Shown piece by piece: positions 19,028 through 30,212 of a stretch of 64,000 nucleotides of DNA. Numbering within the stretch: the first letter of the stretch is position 1; each line of letters starts with the position of its first letter. Made by a program: the position numbers and the translations under genes. Origin of the DNA: Vibrio gazogenes (GTDB lineage: Bacteria > Pseudomonadota > Gammaproteobacteria > Enterobacterales > Vibrionaceae); the NCBI RefSeq assembly GCF_002196515.1, contig NZ_CP018835.1, positions 992,001-1,056,000 of the forward strand, in the 5' to 3' direction. The notes under the pieces were generated by a model that saw only the letters and a list, made by a program, of their open reading frames with translations, did no database searches and was not told the DNA's origin.

Positions 19028-19303
19028 TTAAACTTTATGGGTTACAGGCATTATCAATTACCAGCAGAAAACATTCAACAATCCCGCTACTGATAAGCAA
19101 TCATCGCGCCAGTATGAAACGAATGGATTAATCATATATTCTTGGCATCATCCTCGCCCTACACCTGAGATTCGATTCATCCGAATCAACCTCAAACTAG
19201 CACAATCAGGGACCTGTGCAATACCATCAAATTACATGGCCTCATCAATGACACATATTCCGGTTCACAAAGCATTCTCGTTTTGACGGTGATGTGACAG
19301 AGT

Positions 19304-20668
19304 TTACGCGTCAGTGCGCCAAATCAGCTCATAGTCTGAACCAGAAAAGTGCTCATCAACAAACAATCCCGCCACGGCTATCACTTGTTGCCCGCTAATT
19401 AAAATCGGCATTCGTCTTCGTTGCCAACTCGGAACTCGGTATTCTTGAAATAACTTCTTCAATTTGTGTCGCCCTTTTCGCCCAACGGGAGAAGCGACCA
19501 GCCCTTCAGGATTAAAGCTCACCCAAAGTGGCATGGACAGACAACGTTTATCCAGCCCGAATTCAACTGGTTTCTCCGTCGCACGCTCAGTCAATAGACT
19601 GCTTTCGGTTAAGGTTAATAAAGTATCATCGATTAATGTTAGTGTGCCCAGCCCGTCAGGAAGTTCAACCGGATGATTAAATTTTATCTGACATTGCCAA
19701 TCCCTAATATCCGCATAAACAGGAATATAATAGAGATAACCGTCAAAGCGACGCACTTCATAATTGCCGATACGACAACGCGGATTGGCATCTGATTTAG
19801 CCAGCAAGACCTGATGACAGATCTGTTCAAGCTGTCCCCGACTCGGCATCTGTTGTTCAAACTGATGGAACCACATCCGTAATATCTGTGCCCGCACTGC
19901 GTCTCCACAGTCTAATAAGCAACGGACCGACAAGCGATTATCCGACTGCAACGCCGCCTGAAAGCGCTCTTGGAGTAATTCATCCAGTAAGGCTTCTTGA
20001 CTGGCACATAACTCGGCACTACGTTGTACGGCTTGCGGGAAATGGGGCCAGCGCGCCACCAACAAGGGCATCACCTCATGGCGAATAAAATTCCGGTCAA
20101 AGCGAGTATCCAGATTACTCTCATCTTCAACCCAGCTTAATTGATGTGTATTGGCATACGCCTCAATCTCTGCTCTGGAACAATGCAATAACGGACGGAT
20201 TAACCGTCCTTGATGAAATGGCATCGATGCTGCCATTCCCGATAAGCCTTTCGGGCCACTTCCCCGCTTGAGAGCCAACAGAAAGGTTTCCAGTTGATCA
20301 TCACGATGTTGCCCTGTCAGCAGCAGATCACCTTCGTCGATATAACGCTCTAATGCCTGATATCTTGCCTGACGGGCAGCCGCTTCCAAACCTTTACCTT
20401 GAGTATCGAACTGGATATATGCCACCTGAAAAGGTAGTGCTTCTTCTGCACACCACTGCCGACAACGCTCAACCCACTGGTCAGCAGACGAGCTCAATCC
20501 ATGATGGACATGCACCGCCATGGCCGGACACTGATTGTCCCGCACATAACGAGCCAACAGATGAAGCAAGACACGCGAATCAATACCACCACTCAATGCC
20601 AGAATACATCGAGCCTGCGGTGATTGAATCTGAGCAGTCATAAACTGAGAAAAATCGTGATAAAGCAT
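19304..20668 (-). CDS. tilS: tRNA(Ile)-lysidine synthase
   Basis: Adds lysine to C34 of tRNA-Ile(CAU), changing its codon from AUG to AUA. 454 residues. PP-loop L-S-G-G-I-D-S-R, V-H-H-G-L-S, G-Q-H-R-D-D-Q-L-E-T and N-F-I-R-H-E motifs are followed by the TilS substrate-binding and C-terminal domains (G-R-K-G-R-H-K-L-K-K-L-F). ATG at 20668 is preferred over a TTG one codon earlier. It sits between accA and glnB. Confidence 0.96.
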   Translation of the reverse strand: MLYHDFSQFMTAQIQSPQARCILALSGGIDSRVLLHLLARYVRDNQCPAMAVHVHHGLSSSADQWVERCRQWCAEEALPFQVAYIQFDTQGKGLEAAARQARYQALERYIDEGDLLLTGQHRDDQLETFLLALKRGSGPKGLSGMAASMPFHQGRLIRPLLHCSRAEIEAYANTHQLSWVEDESNLDTRFDRNFIRHEVMPLLVARWPHFPQAVQRSAELCASQEALLDELLQERFQAALQSDNRLSVRCLLDCGDAVRAQILRMWFHQFEQQMPSRGQLEQICHQVLLAKSDANPRCRIGNYEVRRFDGYLYYIPVYADIRDWQCQIKFNHPVELPDGLGTLTLIDDTLLTLTESSLLTERATEKPVEFGLDKRCLSMPLWVSFNPEGLVASPVGRKGRHKLKKLFQEYRVPSWQRRRMPILISGQQVIAVAGLFVDEHFSGSDYELIWRTDA

Positions 20669-20768
20669 CAAAATCGCATTTCAAAAAATCGCTGGAGGGT
20701 GCCAGTGTACCTTGGGGCTTTGCTGGTGAAAACCTGAATTGACCTCAGTGAGATAGCGACGAGCAAAC

Positions 20769-20799
20769 AAAAGGGAGACCCAATTCGGATCTCCCTTTC
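20769..20799 (-). terminator. Terminator of the dnaE-accA end of the long operon
   Basis: On the minus strand AAAGGGAGA pairs with TCTCCCTTT, with inner CC/GG pairs, followed by TTTGTTTG. Lies 53 bases after accA. Confidence 0.7.
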
Positions 20800-20851
20800 A
20801 ATCGCATCAAATGTTCAGTACAACAAAGCGCATTCGTACCGTGAATTGAAC

Positions 20852-21811
20852 TTAACAATAACCGTAATTCATGAGTCGCTGATAGCGGCGATCTAATAAA
20901 ACATCCTGCTCAAATTGACCCAGCTCCTGAAGCTGTCGTTGCAACGTTTCTTTCATTCGCTGTGCAATTTGCTGATGATTGCTATGCGCCCCACCTAAAG
21001 GTTCTTCGATAACTTCATCAATCAGTCCCAGCTCTTTTAATCGTGGCGCAGTGAGTCCCATCGCTTCAGCAGCTTGAGGTGCTTTATCTGAATCACGCCA
21101 CAAAATAGAAGCACAGCCTTCAGGAGAAATAACCGCATAAGTTGAGTATTGCAGCATGTTGACATAATCACCAACACCGATAGCCAAAGCGCCACCGGAA
21201 CCCCCTTCACCAACCACATTACAAATCACCGGCACTTTTAGACTGGACATCACCTTCAGATTGGTCGCGATCGCTTCAGATTGCCCGCGCTCTTCAGCAC
21301 CAACACCTGGATAAGCACCAGCCGTATCAATAAAGGTAATAATTGGCAGGTTAAAACGCTCCGCCATTCTCATCAAGCGCAACGCTTTACGATAACCTTC
21401 AGGTTTTGGCATCCCAAAGTTACGCTTCACCTTCTCGCGAGTTTCACGGCCTTTCTGATGACCAATCACCATGACAGGTTGACCATCCAGACGCGCCATG
21501 CCGCCAACAATTGCTTTATCGTCAGCATAAGCTCGATCACCAGCCAGTTCATCAAAATCAGTAAAGACATGTTTGATGTAGTCCAAAGTATACGGACGCT
21601 GAGGGTGGCGAGCTAATTGAGCAACTTGCCACGCACCTAAGTCACTGAAGATTTTTTTCTTCAGCTCGATGCTTTTATTTTCTAGCTGTTCAATCTCTTT
21701 ATCGAGATCGACTGAGGTGCTCCCGCCATGACGAGAAACATCTCGCAACGCTTCGATTTTCGCTTCAAGTTCTGCAATTGGTTTTTCAAATTCTAGAAAA
21801 TTCAGGCTCAT
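20852..21811 (-). CDS. accA: Acetyl-CoA carboxylase carboxyltransferase subunit alpha
   Basis: With AccD, transfers the carboxyl group from biotin to acetyl-CoA, giving malonyl-CoA for fatty acid synthesis. 319 residues, normal length. The conserved G-H-Q-K-G-R-E-T and [11 protein letters not shown] blocks and the [11 protein letters not shown] oxyanion region are present. AAGGA lies upstream of ATG. It follows dnaE after 44 bases, the common gammaproteobacterial pairing, and ends the minus-strand run. Confidence 0.98.
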   Translation of the reverse strand: MSLNFLEFEKPIAELEAKIEALRDVSRHGGSTSVDLDKEIEQLENKSIELKKKIFSDLGAWQVAQLARHPQRPYTLDYIKHVFTDFDELAGDRAYADDKAIVGGMARLDGQPVMVIGHQKGRETREKVKRNFGMPKPEGYRKALRLMRMAERFNLPIITFIDTAGAYPGVGAEERGQSEAIATNLKVMSSLKVPVICNVVGEGGSGGALAIGVGDYVNMLQYSTYAVISPEGCASILWRDSDKAPQAAEAMGLTAPRLKELGLIDEVIEEPLGGAHSNHQQIAQRMKETLQRQLQELGQFEQDVLLDRRYQRLMNYGYC

Positions 21812-21855
21812 CTACCGATCCTTTTTGACTCAGCTTTCTTTATTTTCAGCTGAAT

Positions 21856-24800
21856 TTAGTTAAATTCGAGTTCAACTTGGCCGGGGCCAAGCAGTTGTTT
21901 CAGTTCATCCAGCAATGTATCGTTCGGCGTCACTCGCCATTCGGTACCCAAGGTCAATTTCGCTCTGGCATCAACCCGTTGATAATAAATATGTATCGGT
22001 ACACTGCCGGACCGGTGAGGTTCCAAAATACGGCTGAAACGCTCAAAAAATGGTTCATCAATCTGCTTTTGAGTGATTGATAAAGACAAACTCTTGGCAT
22101 ATTTCTCTCGTGATGAATCTAAATCCATCACTTCGCGGACGGTCATTTTAAGCCCACCATTGAAGTCATCAAAGCTGACCTGTCCGTTTAGGACCAAAAT
22201 TTTATCTTTTTCCAGCAATTCTGCATACTGTTCCAGCGCATCTGAGAACAACATGGCTTCTAACCGACCGGAACGATCATCTAGTGTTAATATCCCGATT
22301 CGCGAGCCTCGCTTCGTCGTCATAACCCGCGCGGCAATCACCAATCCCGCCACTTTTAATGATTGATCGCGTCGTGTTGGCGTCACATCCTTCAAGCGAC
22401 AATCAGTATAATGAGTGAGTTCTTTCAGATACGCATTGACCGGATGCCCAGTCAAATAAAGCCCTAACGTATCTCTTTCACCTTCAAGCCAAACTTTTTC
22501 CGGCCATGGCGTCACTTGGGTATACCGTTGTTCTACCGCTTCCGGTGCATCAGTCAATACACCAAACATATCTGTTTGACCAAATGATTCAGCCTGACGA
22601 TGTTGGCTGGCCGCTTTAACCGCATCATCCAAAGAAGCCATCATTGCAGCGCGATGTGGTCCAAGACGATCAAGCGCACCGGCATAGATCAGTTTTTCAA
22701 TGACACGCTTATTCACTCGTTTGAGATCAACACGTGCACAGAAATCAAATAAATCTTTAAAATGTCCGCCAGCATTACGGGCTTCGAGAATAGCATCAAT
22801 CGGACCTTCACCGACACCTTTTATCGCCCCGATGCCGTACACGATAGCGCCCTGATCATCGACATTAAACCGATAAAGCCCCGAATTAATATCAGGCGGT
22901 AGCACCGTCAAATTCATGCGAATACATTCATCGACCAAACCGACCACTTTTTCGGTATTGTCCATATCCGCAGTCATCACCGCAGCCATAAACTCCGCTG
23001 GATAATGCGTTTTTAACCATAATGTCTGATATGACACAAGAGCATATGCTGCCGAATGTGACTTGTTAAACCCATAACCGGCAAATTTCTCTACCAAGTC
23101 AAAGATTTTCATCGCCAGTTCGCCATCAATACCGTTATTGATCGCGCCTTGCTCGAATATCGCCCGCTGCTTCGCCATTTCCTCGGGCTTCTTTTTCCCC
23201 ATTGCGCGGCGCAACATATCTGCACCACCCAGTGTATAGCCAGCCAGGACCTGAGCAATTTGCATGACCTGTTCCTGATAAAGAATGATGCCATACGTTG
23301 GCTCAAGAATCTCTTTGAGCGATTCGTGCTGCCATTTTTCATCAGGATAAGAGATCGGTTCGCGCCCATGCTTCCGGTCGATAAAGTTATCAACCATCCC
23401 TGACTGCAAAGGTCCGGGACGGAACAGCGCCACCAATGCGATAATATCTTCGAAACAGTCCGGCTGAAGTCGTTTAATCAGATCTTTCATCCCGCGCGAT
23501 TCGAGCTGGAACACCGCGGTTGTTTCTGAGTTTTGCAGATTCCGAAATGATTGGGGGTCAACGAGCGGAATCGCTTCGATACGAACCGGCGGCTCTCCTC
23601 GTTTTTCTAACCGTGGATTGATCAGACCAAGCGCCCAGTCGATGATCGTCAGTGTACGCAGCCCTAAAAAGTCAAACTTCACCAGCCCCGCAGTCTCGAC
23701 ATCATTTTTATCGAACTGAGTCACTGGGTAGTGACCTTCCGGATCACAATAAATAGGGGAAAAATCGGTAATCGTGGTCGGTGATATCACCACCCCACCC
23801 GCATGCTTACCGGCGTTTCGGGTACATCCTTCCAGAATGCGACACTTGTCGATCAGCTCTTTGACTTCTTCATCGACGTCATAGAGTTCTTGCAACGCAG
23901 GCTCAGCTTTAAACGCTTTTTCCAGAGTCATCCCCGGATCGGGCGGCACTAGTTTGGAAATTCGGTCCACGAATCCAAATGGATGTCCTAAAACCCGTCC
24001 CACATCACGAATAACCGCTTTTGCTGCCATGGTACCGAAAGTAATGATCTGAGAAACGGCATCTCTTCCGTACATCTCAGCAACGTGTTCGATCACCCGG
24101 TCACGTTTATCCATACAGAAATCGACATCAAAGTCAGGCATCGAGACCCGTTCCGGGTTAAGAAAACGTTCGAAAAGCAGGTCATATTCCAGCGGATCCA
24201 AATCGGTAATTTTCAGAGCATAAGCCACCAAAGAACCGGCACCCGACCCCCGACCGGGTCCCACCGGAATATCATTATCTTTCGACCATTGGATAAACTC
24301 CATGACGATCAAGAAATAACCGGGAAAGCCCATTTGGTTGATCACATCAAGTTCAATCTGCAAACGCTCATCATAGGCCGGTCGTTGCTGCTCTCTGACT
24401 TGTGGATCAGGAAAGAGGAATTCGAGTCGTTCTTCCAGCCCTTCCTGTGACTTTTTCACTAAAAAGTCATCAATATTCATCCCTTCTGTGGGGAAGTTCG
24501 GTAAGAAATACTCGCCTAACCGTACCGTCACATTACAGCGTTTAGCAATTTCAACGGTATTTTCCAGTGCTTCGGGGATGTCTTTGAACAGCTCACACAT
24601 CTCATCTTCGCTACGAAGATACTGCTGTTCACTATAATGTTTGGGTCTGCGAGGATCTTCGAGCGTATAGCCATCATGAATCGCGACTCGAATTTCATGC
24701 GCATCAAATAGATCCCGACTTAAAAAGACAACTTCATTAGTCGCCACAACCGGTAAGTCATATTGTTCTGCCAATTCGATGGCAAAGTGCAAGTAGGTTT

Positions 24801-25335
24801 CTTCGTCAAGACGTCCAGTTCGGATCAATTCGAGATAAAAACGGTCGGGGAAATGAGTCTGATAAAAATCGACATACTGCTCAACCAGTTTCTGGTTACC
24901 TTTGAGCAAAGCCTGTCCGATATCACCATTTTTACCGCCAGACAGAACGATTAAACCTTCCGAATGTTCAGCCAACCATTCCTGATCGATCACAGGCTGA
25001 TGCTGAATGTGCCCACGAAGATAGGCTTGTGAGATGAGCCATGTCAGATTCTTGTAGCCAGTATTATTTGCTGCCAACAACGTCAGACGAGTCAGATCAT
25101 CACCGAATGCTTGCGAACGGACTGAAAAATCTGCACCGATAATCGGCTTCACGCCACAATTATGGGCTGTACTGTAAAATTTCACTAACCCACATAGGTT
25201 GGTAAAATCGGTTAACGCCATCGCCGGCATTCCCATCTCTGCAACCTTCTTGACTAAAGGAGGCACTTTCGACAGCCCATCAATCATAGAAAAATCACTA
25301 TGAATTCTGAGATGGATAAATTTAGGGTCAGACAT
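21856..25335 (-). CDS. dnaE: DNA polymerase III alpha subunit
   Basis: Catalytic subunit of the replicative polymerase. 1159 residues from the ATG at 25335, where family members begin M-S-D-P-K-F-I-H-L; the frame stays open 23 codons further upstream but has no homology there. Domains in order: PHP (about 7-280), palm with catalytic M-P-D-F-D-V-D-F near 400, fingers, beta-clamp-binding and helix-hairpin-helix region, OB fold ([11 protein letters not shown] near 1000) and the tau-binding C-terminus. AGGA lies 11 bases upstream. Follows rnhB with 82 bases between. Confidence 0.98.
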   Translation of the reverse strand: MSDPKFIHLRIHSDFSMIDGLSKVPPLVKKVAEMGMPAMALTDFTNLCGLVKFYSTAHNCGVKPIIGADFSVRSQAFGDDLTRLTLLAANNTGYKNLTWLISQAYLRGHIQHQPVIDQEWLAEHSEGLIVLSGGKNGDIGQALLKGNQKLVEQYVDFYQTHFPDRFYLELIRTGRLDEETYLHFAIELAEQYDLPVVATNEVVFLSRDLFDAHEIRVAIHDGYTLEDPRRPKHYSEQQYLRSEDEMCELFKDIPEALENTVEIAKRCNVTVRLGEYFLPNFPTEGMNIDDFLVKKSQEGLEERLEFLFPDPQVREQQRPAYDERLQIELDVINQMGFPGYFLIVMEFIQWSKDNDIPVGPGRGSGAGSLVAYALKITDLDPLEYDLLFERFLNPERVSMPDFDVDFCMDKRDRVIEHVAEMYGRDAVSQIITFGTMAAKAVIRDVGRVLGHPFGFVDRISKLVPPDPGMTLEKAFKAEPALQELYDVDEEVKELIDKCRILEGCTRNAGKHAGGVVISPTTITDFSPIYCDPEGHYPVTQFDKNDVETAGLVKFDFLGLRTLTIIDWALGLINPRLEKRGEPPVRIEAIPLVDPQSFRNLQNSETTAVFQLESRGMKDLIKRLQPDCFEDIIALVALFRPGPLQSGMVDNFIDRKHGREPISYPDEKWQHESLKEILEPTYGIILYQEQVMQIAQVLAGYTLGGADMLRRAMGKKKPEEMAKQRAIFEQGAINNGIDGELAMKIFDLVEKFAGYGFNKSHSAAYALVSYQTLWLKTHYPAEFMAAVMTADMDNTEKVVGLVDECIRMNLTVLPPDINSGLYRFNVDDQGAIVYGIGAIKGVGEGPIDAILEARNAGGHFKDLFDFCARVDLKRVNKRVIEKLIYAGALDRLGPHRAAMMASLDDAVKAASQHRQAESFGQTDMFGVLTDAPEAVEQRYTQVTPWPEKVWLEGERDTLGLYLTGHPVNAYLKELTHYTDCRLKDVTPTRRDQSLKVAGLVIAARVMTTKRGSRIGILTLDDRSGRLEAMLFSDALEQYAELLEKDKILVLNGQVSFDDFNGGLKMTVREVMDLDSSREKYAKSLSLSITQKQIDEPFFERFSRILEPHRSGSVPIHIYYQRVDARAKLTLGTEWRVTPNDTLLDELKQLLGPGQVELEFN

Positions 25336-25417
25336 GTTAATGAATATCCTGTTCAGACACGGTAAAAAAACCACCGTCTCTGTCTGTAAAAACGCGATAA
25401 CCAAATATTGTACGTGA

Positions 25418-26032
25418 TTATCTATCTAAGTCCAAAATACGCCGTACAGGCTTGAAACTTCTGCGATGCACATCAATCACCCCATAACGCTCAATCGCTT
25501 CCAGATGTGCTTTGGTCGGGTAGCCTTTATGCTGCGCAAATCCGTAGTTTGGATATTGCTGATCTAACAGCATCATTTCCTGATCCCGGGTGACTTTCGC
25601 CAAAATCGAAGCGGCGCTAATTTCGGCCACTCGCAGATCGCCTTTGACAACAGCCGCTGCCGGAACAGATAAGGACGGAATCCGATTCCCATCAACCAAA
25701 ACAAACTCAGCCGTAACCGGCAGTGCATCAACGGCTCGCTGCATTGCGAGCATCGTTGCCTGTAAAATATTTATCTGATCAATTTCTTGTGCAGAGCAAC
25801 GCCCAATCGCCCACGCAACTGCTTTTTCCTGAATTTCAGGGAAGAGCGCTAATCGTTTCTTTTCGGATAATTTCTTTGAGTCGGTTAATCCCAAGATCGG
25901 TCTGGCCGGGTCTAAAATAACCGCGGCAGTCACGACATCGCCAACGAGTGGCCCGCGACCAACCTCATCCACACCAGCAAAACGCTGATAACCGAGTGGA
26001 TATTCAAAAGGAGGGAATTCAACGTTAGCCAT
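25418..26032 (-). CDS. rnhB: Ribonuclease HII
   Basis: Removes ribonucleotides from DNA. 204 residues. Catalytic Asp-Glu pair in [10 protein letters not shown], then D-S-K-K-L-S and the last catalytic Asp region [10 protein letters not shown]. Its ATG shares one base with the lpxB stop (TAATG), which implies translational coupling. Confidence 0.97.
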   Translation of the reverse strand: MANVEFPPFEYPLGYQRFAGVDEVGRGPLVGDVVTAAVILDPARPILGLTDSKKLSEKKRLALFPEIQEKAVAWAIGRCSAQEIDQINILQATMLAMQRAVDALPVTAEFVLVDGNRIPSLSVPAAAVVKGDLRVAEISAASILAKVTRDQEMMLLDQQYPNYGFAQHKGYPTKAHLEAIERYGVIDVHRRSFKPVRRILDLDR

Positions 26033-27183
26033 TACAATCGCTCTATCAGGTTTAAAACGGCATTAGCCGCCTGTTTGTCTGCATTTTTCCGGATTAGCTG
26101 GTGAATTTCTGTGAATTTGCTCTGCATCAAACTATTATCACCATCAAATAAAACACAGACTTCTCGGTATAAATTCTCCACCGTACACTCGTCCAACAAT
26201 AACTCTTTGACGATCTCTTCATCGGCAAGAATATTCGGCAACGAGACATATTTGGTTTTGACCAAGCGCTTCGCTAAGAAATTCGTCACCGCATTAAATC
26301 GATAACCGACGACCATGGGACGATTCACCAGCATACATTCTAATGCAACAGTCCCGGAAGCAAGCAGCACAGCATCCGCAGCAGTAATGACGGTTCTTGC
26401 CGTACCATTCACCAACACGAAATCTAATTCAGGGGCAATTTCCTGCCACGCGGCTTCAAATTGTTCACGCCGTTTATCGTTCACCAGTGCCACTACAAAT
26501 CCTAAATCGGGATAGCGCTGACGAAGTTTCTGACAGGTTTCAATAAAAGGACGACATAGCATTTTCAGTTCACTACCCCGACTACCGGGCAGCACGGCTA
26601 ACCAACGTTTTTCGGTATCTAGCCCCAATGTTGCCCGAGCTTCATTTTTATCCGAATTCAGAGGGATTGCATCTGCTAATGTATGGCCGATAAATTCACA
26701 GGGGACATTGAACCGATCATAGAAAGCTTTCTCAAACGGCAGAAATGCCAAGACCAAATTGGTTGCCTGAGCAATTTTATAAATACGCTTTTGACGCCAT
26801 GCCCAAACCGAAGGACTCACATAATGAACGGTCGTGATACCGGCATCCTTCAAATTACGCTCCAGACGCAAATTGAAATCCGGTGCATCAATTCCAATAA
26901 AAACGTCAAGGTCAGCATCTTTAAAATAACGAACGAGGTGGGATTTAACCTTAACAAGACGAGGCAGCCGTCCTAAGACCTCAGCTAACCCCATAACGGC
27001 AAGTTCTTCCATATCAAATAAAGATTCACAACCCAATGCTTTCATTTTCGGGCCCGCGATTCCGACAAAATGAGCATCAGGGTGCTGTTCCCGAATCGCT
27101 TTGATCAATCCTTCACCCAACGTATCGCCTGATAACTCACCGACCACGATACCAATCTTGAGCGGCTTACTTTTATCCAACAT
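26032..27183 (-). CDS. lpxB: Lipid-A-disaccharide synthase
   Basis: Glycosyltransferase family 19: joins UDP-2,3-diacylglucosamine and lipid X into the lipid A disaccharide on the cytosolic membrane face. 383 residues from ATG 27183 ([15 protein letters not shown]). A start at 27213 is also possible; neither has a strong ribosome site. G-E-L-S-G-D near 20 and the C-terminal S-G-T-V-A-L-E nucleotide-sugar motif are present. A terminator-like hairpin separates it from lpxA. Confidence 0.96.
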   Translation of the reverse strand: MLDKSKPLKIGIVVGELSGDTLGEGLIKAIREQHPDAHFVGIAGPKMKALGCESLFDMEELAVMGLAEVLGRLPRLVKVKSHLVRYFKDADLDVFIGIDAPDFNLRLERNLKDAGITTVHYVSPSVWAWRQKRIYKIAQATNLVLAFLPFEKAFYDRFNVPCEFIGHTLADAIPLNSDKNEARATLGLDTEKRWLAVLPGSRGSELKMLCRPFIETCQKLRQRYPDLGFVVALVNDKRREQFEAAWQEIAPELDFVLVNGTARTVITAADAVLLASGTVALECMLVNRPMVVGYRFNAVTNFLAKRLVKTKYVSLPNILADEEIVKELLLDECTVENLYREVCVLFDGDNSLMQSKFTEIHQLIRKNADKQAANAVLNLIERL

Positions 27184-27225
27184 TATTGACTTTGAATCCC
27201 TAATAGAATGCATTGATGAACCAAT

Positions 27226-27259
27226 AAAAAAAGATCGCTCAATTCAAAGCGATCTTTTT
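27226..27259 (-). terminator. Terminator-like hairpin between lpxA and lpxB
   Basis: GATCGCT / AGCGATC with an 8-base loop. On the minus strand it is preceded by five A and followed by seven T, the form of a complete intrinsic terminator, yet lpxB follows within 50 bases on the same strand. Confidence 0.8.
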
Positions 27260-27275
27260 GCTGATTGTGTATCAA

Positions 27276-28064
27276 TCAACGGATAATACCGCGTACAGAT
27301 TGCAGCAGAAAATCCTGAAAGATCTGAACAGCGGGACTTGATTGCGCTTCTTTTGCAATTTCCGTTTTTGCTTCATCCAGCTTGAGACCACTACGGTACA
27401 ATAATTTATATGCACGACGAATAGCATGAATTTCAGATTTCTCAAATCCGCGCCGTTTCAAACCTTCAATATTAATACCGAATGGAGAACAATGGTTCCC
27501 CTGAGCTGTCACATAAGGTGGCACATCCTGAACAACAATTGATCCGCCCCCCAACATCACATGTTCCCCAATATGACAGAACTGATGAATCGCACACATC
27601 CCGCCCACAATCGCGTAATCACCGACTTTTACATGTCCGGCAAGCGTTGCGTTATTGGCAAAAATACACCGGTCACCAACGATACAATCGTGTGCTACAT
27701 GCGCATTGATCATAAACAGGTTATCACTGCCGACCTGGGTGATCCCTTGATCCTGTACAGTTCCCCGATGCATGGTGACACTCTCACGAATTGTGTTCCG
27801 ATCACCAATCACCAGTTGCGTTTCTTCGCCTTTGTATTTCAAATCCTGGCAAGCTTCACCAATTGAAGCAAACTGAAAAATACGATTATCCTGACCGATT
27901 TTCGTCGTGCCTTTGACAACGACATGGGACAGTAACTCAGTTCCATCACCGATTTCCACATTGCCTTCGACATAACAAAATGGGCCAATTTTTACATTCG
28001 CACCGATCAGAGCACCGTCTTCAACGACTGCTGTAGGGTGTATCTGAGCTGTTTCATGAATCAT
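27276..28064 (-). CDS. lpxA: UDP-N-acetylglucosamine acyltransferase
   Basis: First step of lipid A synthesis: transfer of a 3-hydroxyacyl chain from ACP to UDP-GlcNAc. 262 residues, the standard length, from ATG 28064 ([10 protein letters not shown]). The left-handed beta helix of hexapeptide repeats fills the first two thirds, with the catalytic His in H-V-A-H-D-C; a helical domain follows. The frame opens seven codons earlier inside the fabZ end, which is rejected. The start lies within 2 bases of the fabZ stop. Confidence 0.97.
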   Translation of the reverse strand: MIHETAQIHPTAVVEDGALIGANVKIGPFCYVEGNVEIGDGTELLSHVVVKGTTKIGQDNRIFQFASIGEACQDLKYKGEETQLVIGDRNTIRESVTMHRGTVQDQGITQVGSDNLFMINAHVAHDCIVGDRCIFANNATLAGHVKVGDYAIVGGMCAIHQFCHIGEHVMLGGGSIVVQDVPPYVTAQGNHCSPFGINIEGLKRRGFEKSEIHAIRRAYKLLYRSGLKLDEAKTEIAKEAQSSPAVQIFQDFLLQSVRGIIR

Positions 28065-28065
28065 A

Positions 28066-28524
28066 CTAAAACTCTCTGCGAGCACATTTTAGCTCCGCCG
28101 AACAAACGACTTCACCATCAACTTTTGCCACTCCGGTGAATAGTGCAATTCCCCGACGATCTTTCAGGAATTCCACTTCAACGATTAATTGATCTCCCGG
28201 AGTAACCGGTTTACGAAACTTCGCATTATCAATACTAGCAAAATAATAAAGCTCATTCTCTTTAGGCGCACCAAAAGTTTTAAATGCAAGTAAGCCGGTC
28301 GCCTGAGCCATCGCTTCAAGAATCATGACTCCCGGAAACACCGGAAATTGAGGAAAATGCCCGGTGAACTGAGGTTCATTGAATGAAACATTTTTCAAGC
28401 CAACTAAATATTTCCCTTCCTCATAATCCATTACGCGATCAATCAGCAAGAATGGGTAACGATGTGGAAGGAGTGTCTGAATCTCAGTGATATCCATCGT
28501 TTTATTTTCAGTAGTCAAAGTCAT
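28066..28524 (-). CDS. fabZ: 3-hydroxyacyl-ACP dehydratase FabZ
   Basis: Dehydrates 3-hydroxyacyl-ACP in fatty acid elongation, competing with LpxA/LpxD for the same substrates. 152 residues from ATG 28524; the longer open frame runs back through a hairpin and is not coding. Hot-dog fold with [14 protein letters not shown], then catalytic His in G-H-F-P and Glu in L-E-A-M-A-Q. AGGA lies only 2 bases before this ATG, and a second ATG nine codons in (M-D-I-T-E-I) is an alternative. Confidence 0.96.
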   Translation of the reverse strand: MTLTTENKTMDITEIQTLLPHRYPFLLIDRVMDYEEGKYLVGLKNVSFNEPQFTGHFPQFPVFPGVMILEAMAQATGLLAFKTFGAPKENELYYFASIDNAKFRKPVTPGDQLIVEVEFLKDRRGIALFTGVAKVDGEVVCSAELKCARREF

Positions 28525-28567
28525 ATTCCTATATAAATCAATAAAAACCAATATGTGTATTGCCAAC

Positions 28568-28597
28568 AAAAAAGGCTCACACGATGCGAGCCTTTTT
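28568..28597 (-). terminator. Terminator-like hairpin between lpxD and fabZ
   Basis: AAAAAGGCTC / GAGCCTTTTT with a 9-base loop. The minus-strand side ends in six T. It sits inside the operon, 50 bases after the lpxD stop and 44 before fabZ. Confidence 0.78.
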
Positions 28598-28646
28598 CTA
28601 TATCCTTCACCGCTCAATCAAATTCGGCTCAGGATACATCGCAGAA

Positions 28647-29681
28647 TTAAGATTCCACTTGTTGCTCCAACAGTTGTTCAACGGCTTTCAACCGTTTATG
28701 CATATCTTCAATCCGAAGCACTCGGGCTGTAGTCTTACGCCACTCTTTATTCGGTTGAAGAGGAATCCCTGAAGAATAAACACCTTTCTCAGGCAGACTC
28801 CGCATGACCATCGCCATGCCGGTAATCGTGACACCATCTGCAATTTCAATATGTCCATTGATAACTGAAGCACCACCAACAACACAATATTTTCCTATCG
28901 TTGTACTTCCGGCAATAATCGTACCACCAGCCATTGCCGTACCATATCCGATGTGCACGTTATGTGCGATCTGCATCTGATTATCAAGGATAACATTTCC
29001 TTCAATAACCGTATCATCGAGAGTTCCCCGATCAATAGTCGTGGATGCACCGATTTCAACACGATCACCGATTCTGACAGTCCCCAACTGAGGAATCTTA
29101 ATCCATTCCCCTTTTTCGTTGGCATAACCAAAACCATCAGAACCGATAACGGTCCCGGATTGAATCAAACAATCAGAACCGATTACGACCCGATGATAAA
29201 CACTAACATTTGCCCACAGGCGGGTATTATCACCAATCTCCGCATGTTGACCAATAAAACAGCCAGCACCAATAACAACATTATCACCCAAAACGACACC
29301 AGATTCGATGACAGAATTGGCGCCAATCGAGACATTACTTCCCAAAACAGCATCTTCAGCAATGACAGCAGATGCTGCAATACCTGATGCGGGAGGCGGT
29401 GTTGTATCCAAAGCTTGAGCCACTTTTGCAAAAGCAACATATGGATCATTGACGACCAATACATTCTTTGGGCATAGCGACTGATGCGAAGCCTTGACCA
29501 TGATCACCGATGCCTGACAGCTACCTAAATGCTGCGCATATTTCGGATTTGATAAGAAAGTGATATCACCCTCTTTTGCGGTATTCATCGGTGCGACGGC
29601 CCCGACCATAACGGTTGGGTCGCCAATTATTTCACCATCGGTGATATCTGCCAGCTCGGCTAATGTCAGTTTTACCATCAT
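28647..29681 (-). CDS. lpxD: UDP-3-O-(3-hydroxyacyl)glucosamine N-acyltransferase
   Basis: Third step of lipid A synthesis: N-acylation of UDP-3-O-acylglucosamine. 344 residues. N-terminal uridine-binding domain, then a hexapeptide-repeat beta helix with the catalytic His in [10 protein letters not shown], and a C-terminal helix for ACP binding. Two adjacent ATGs (29681 and 29678) are possible; no clear ribosome site separates them. Lies 4 bases after skp. Confidence 0.97.
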   Translation of the reverse strand: MMVKLTLAELADITDGEIIGDPTVMVGAVAPMNTAKEGDITFLSNPKYAQHLGSCQASVIMVKASHQSLCPKNVLVVNDPYVAFAKVAQALDTTPPPASGIAASAVIAEDAVLGSNVSIGANSVIESGVVLGDNVVIGAGCFIGQHAEIGDNTRLWANVSVYHRVVIGSDCLIQSGTVIGSDGFGYANEKGEWIKIPQLGTVRIGDRVEIGASTTIDRGTLDDTVIEGNVILDNQMQIAHNVHIGYGTAMAGGTIIAGSTTIGKYCVVGGASVINGHIEIADGVTITGMAMVMRSLPEKGVYSSGIPLQPNKEWRKTTARVLRIEDMHKRLKAVEQLLEQQVES

Positions 29682-29685
29682 ATAA

Positions 29686-30195
29686 TTATTTCAACGCTTT
29701 AATAACCTTGTCTGATAGGTCATATTCAGGTTTGCCATATTGCATAACCTGAGTATCAATGACCATATCAAAACCTTCTTTCTTGGCAATTTTTTCTACC
29801 GCGTCATGAATGACTTTCAGTAGTTTACCCTTTTCTTCTGCTTCTCGTTTAGAAGAAGCTTGTTCTAATGCCTGTGACTTAATTTTAAACTTACTATCAA
29901 GCTGTCCAATTTCGATGCGAAGTTTCTCGACGTCACTCTCACTCATTAATGAGCTGTCTCTTTTCAATTTTTCAACTTTCTTTTTCGCTTCAGTCCGAAT
30001 GCTTTGTAGCTCAGCGGCTTTATCCTGAAACTCCTGCTTCATTTTTTGCAGAACAACCTCTCTTTGAGGAAGCTGTTGGAACACTTTGGCAGTGTTGATA
30101 TAGCCAATCTTCTGCGCAGCCTCGGCTGCCAGACTAAAACATGACATGCTCAAAACAGCTAAACCAACACTGATCGCTTTGATATGATTCCTCAC
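29686..30195 (-). CDS. skp: Periplasmic chaperone Skp (OmpH)
   Basis: Trimeric periplasmic chaperone that carries unfolded outer-membrane proteins to BamA, encoded just upstream. 169 residues from GTG 30195, which has AGGA 8 bases upstream and yields [12 protein letters not shown] like other vibrios; an ATG at 30210 adds five residues and has no ribosome site. Signal peptide about 1-27 (ends A-E-A-A), then long charged coiled-coil arms (about 45-125) and the C-terminal strand region. Confidence 0.93.
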   Translation of the reverse strand: MRNHIKAISVGLAVLSMSCFSLAAEAAQKIGYINTAKVFQQLPQREVVLQKMKQEFQDKAAELQSIRTEAKKKVEKLKRDSSLMSESDVEKLRIEIGQLDSKFKIKSQALEQASSKREAEEKGKLLKVIHDAVEKIAKKEGFDMVIDTQVMQYGKPEYDLSDKVIKALK

Positions 30196-30212
30196 AATTA
30201 ATATCCTCATTT

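Noticed and set aside
19160..19240. Sigma-54 or NtrC-like site upstream of glnB (TTGCAC ... GTGC)
   Set aside because: Spacing between TTGCAC and TTGTGC is 10 bases, wrong for a -24/-12 promoter and too long for an NtrC dyad.
29183..29464. Frames antisense to or overlapping lpxD
   Set aside because: Long frames here arise from the hexapeptide-repeat composition of lpxD.
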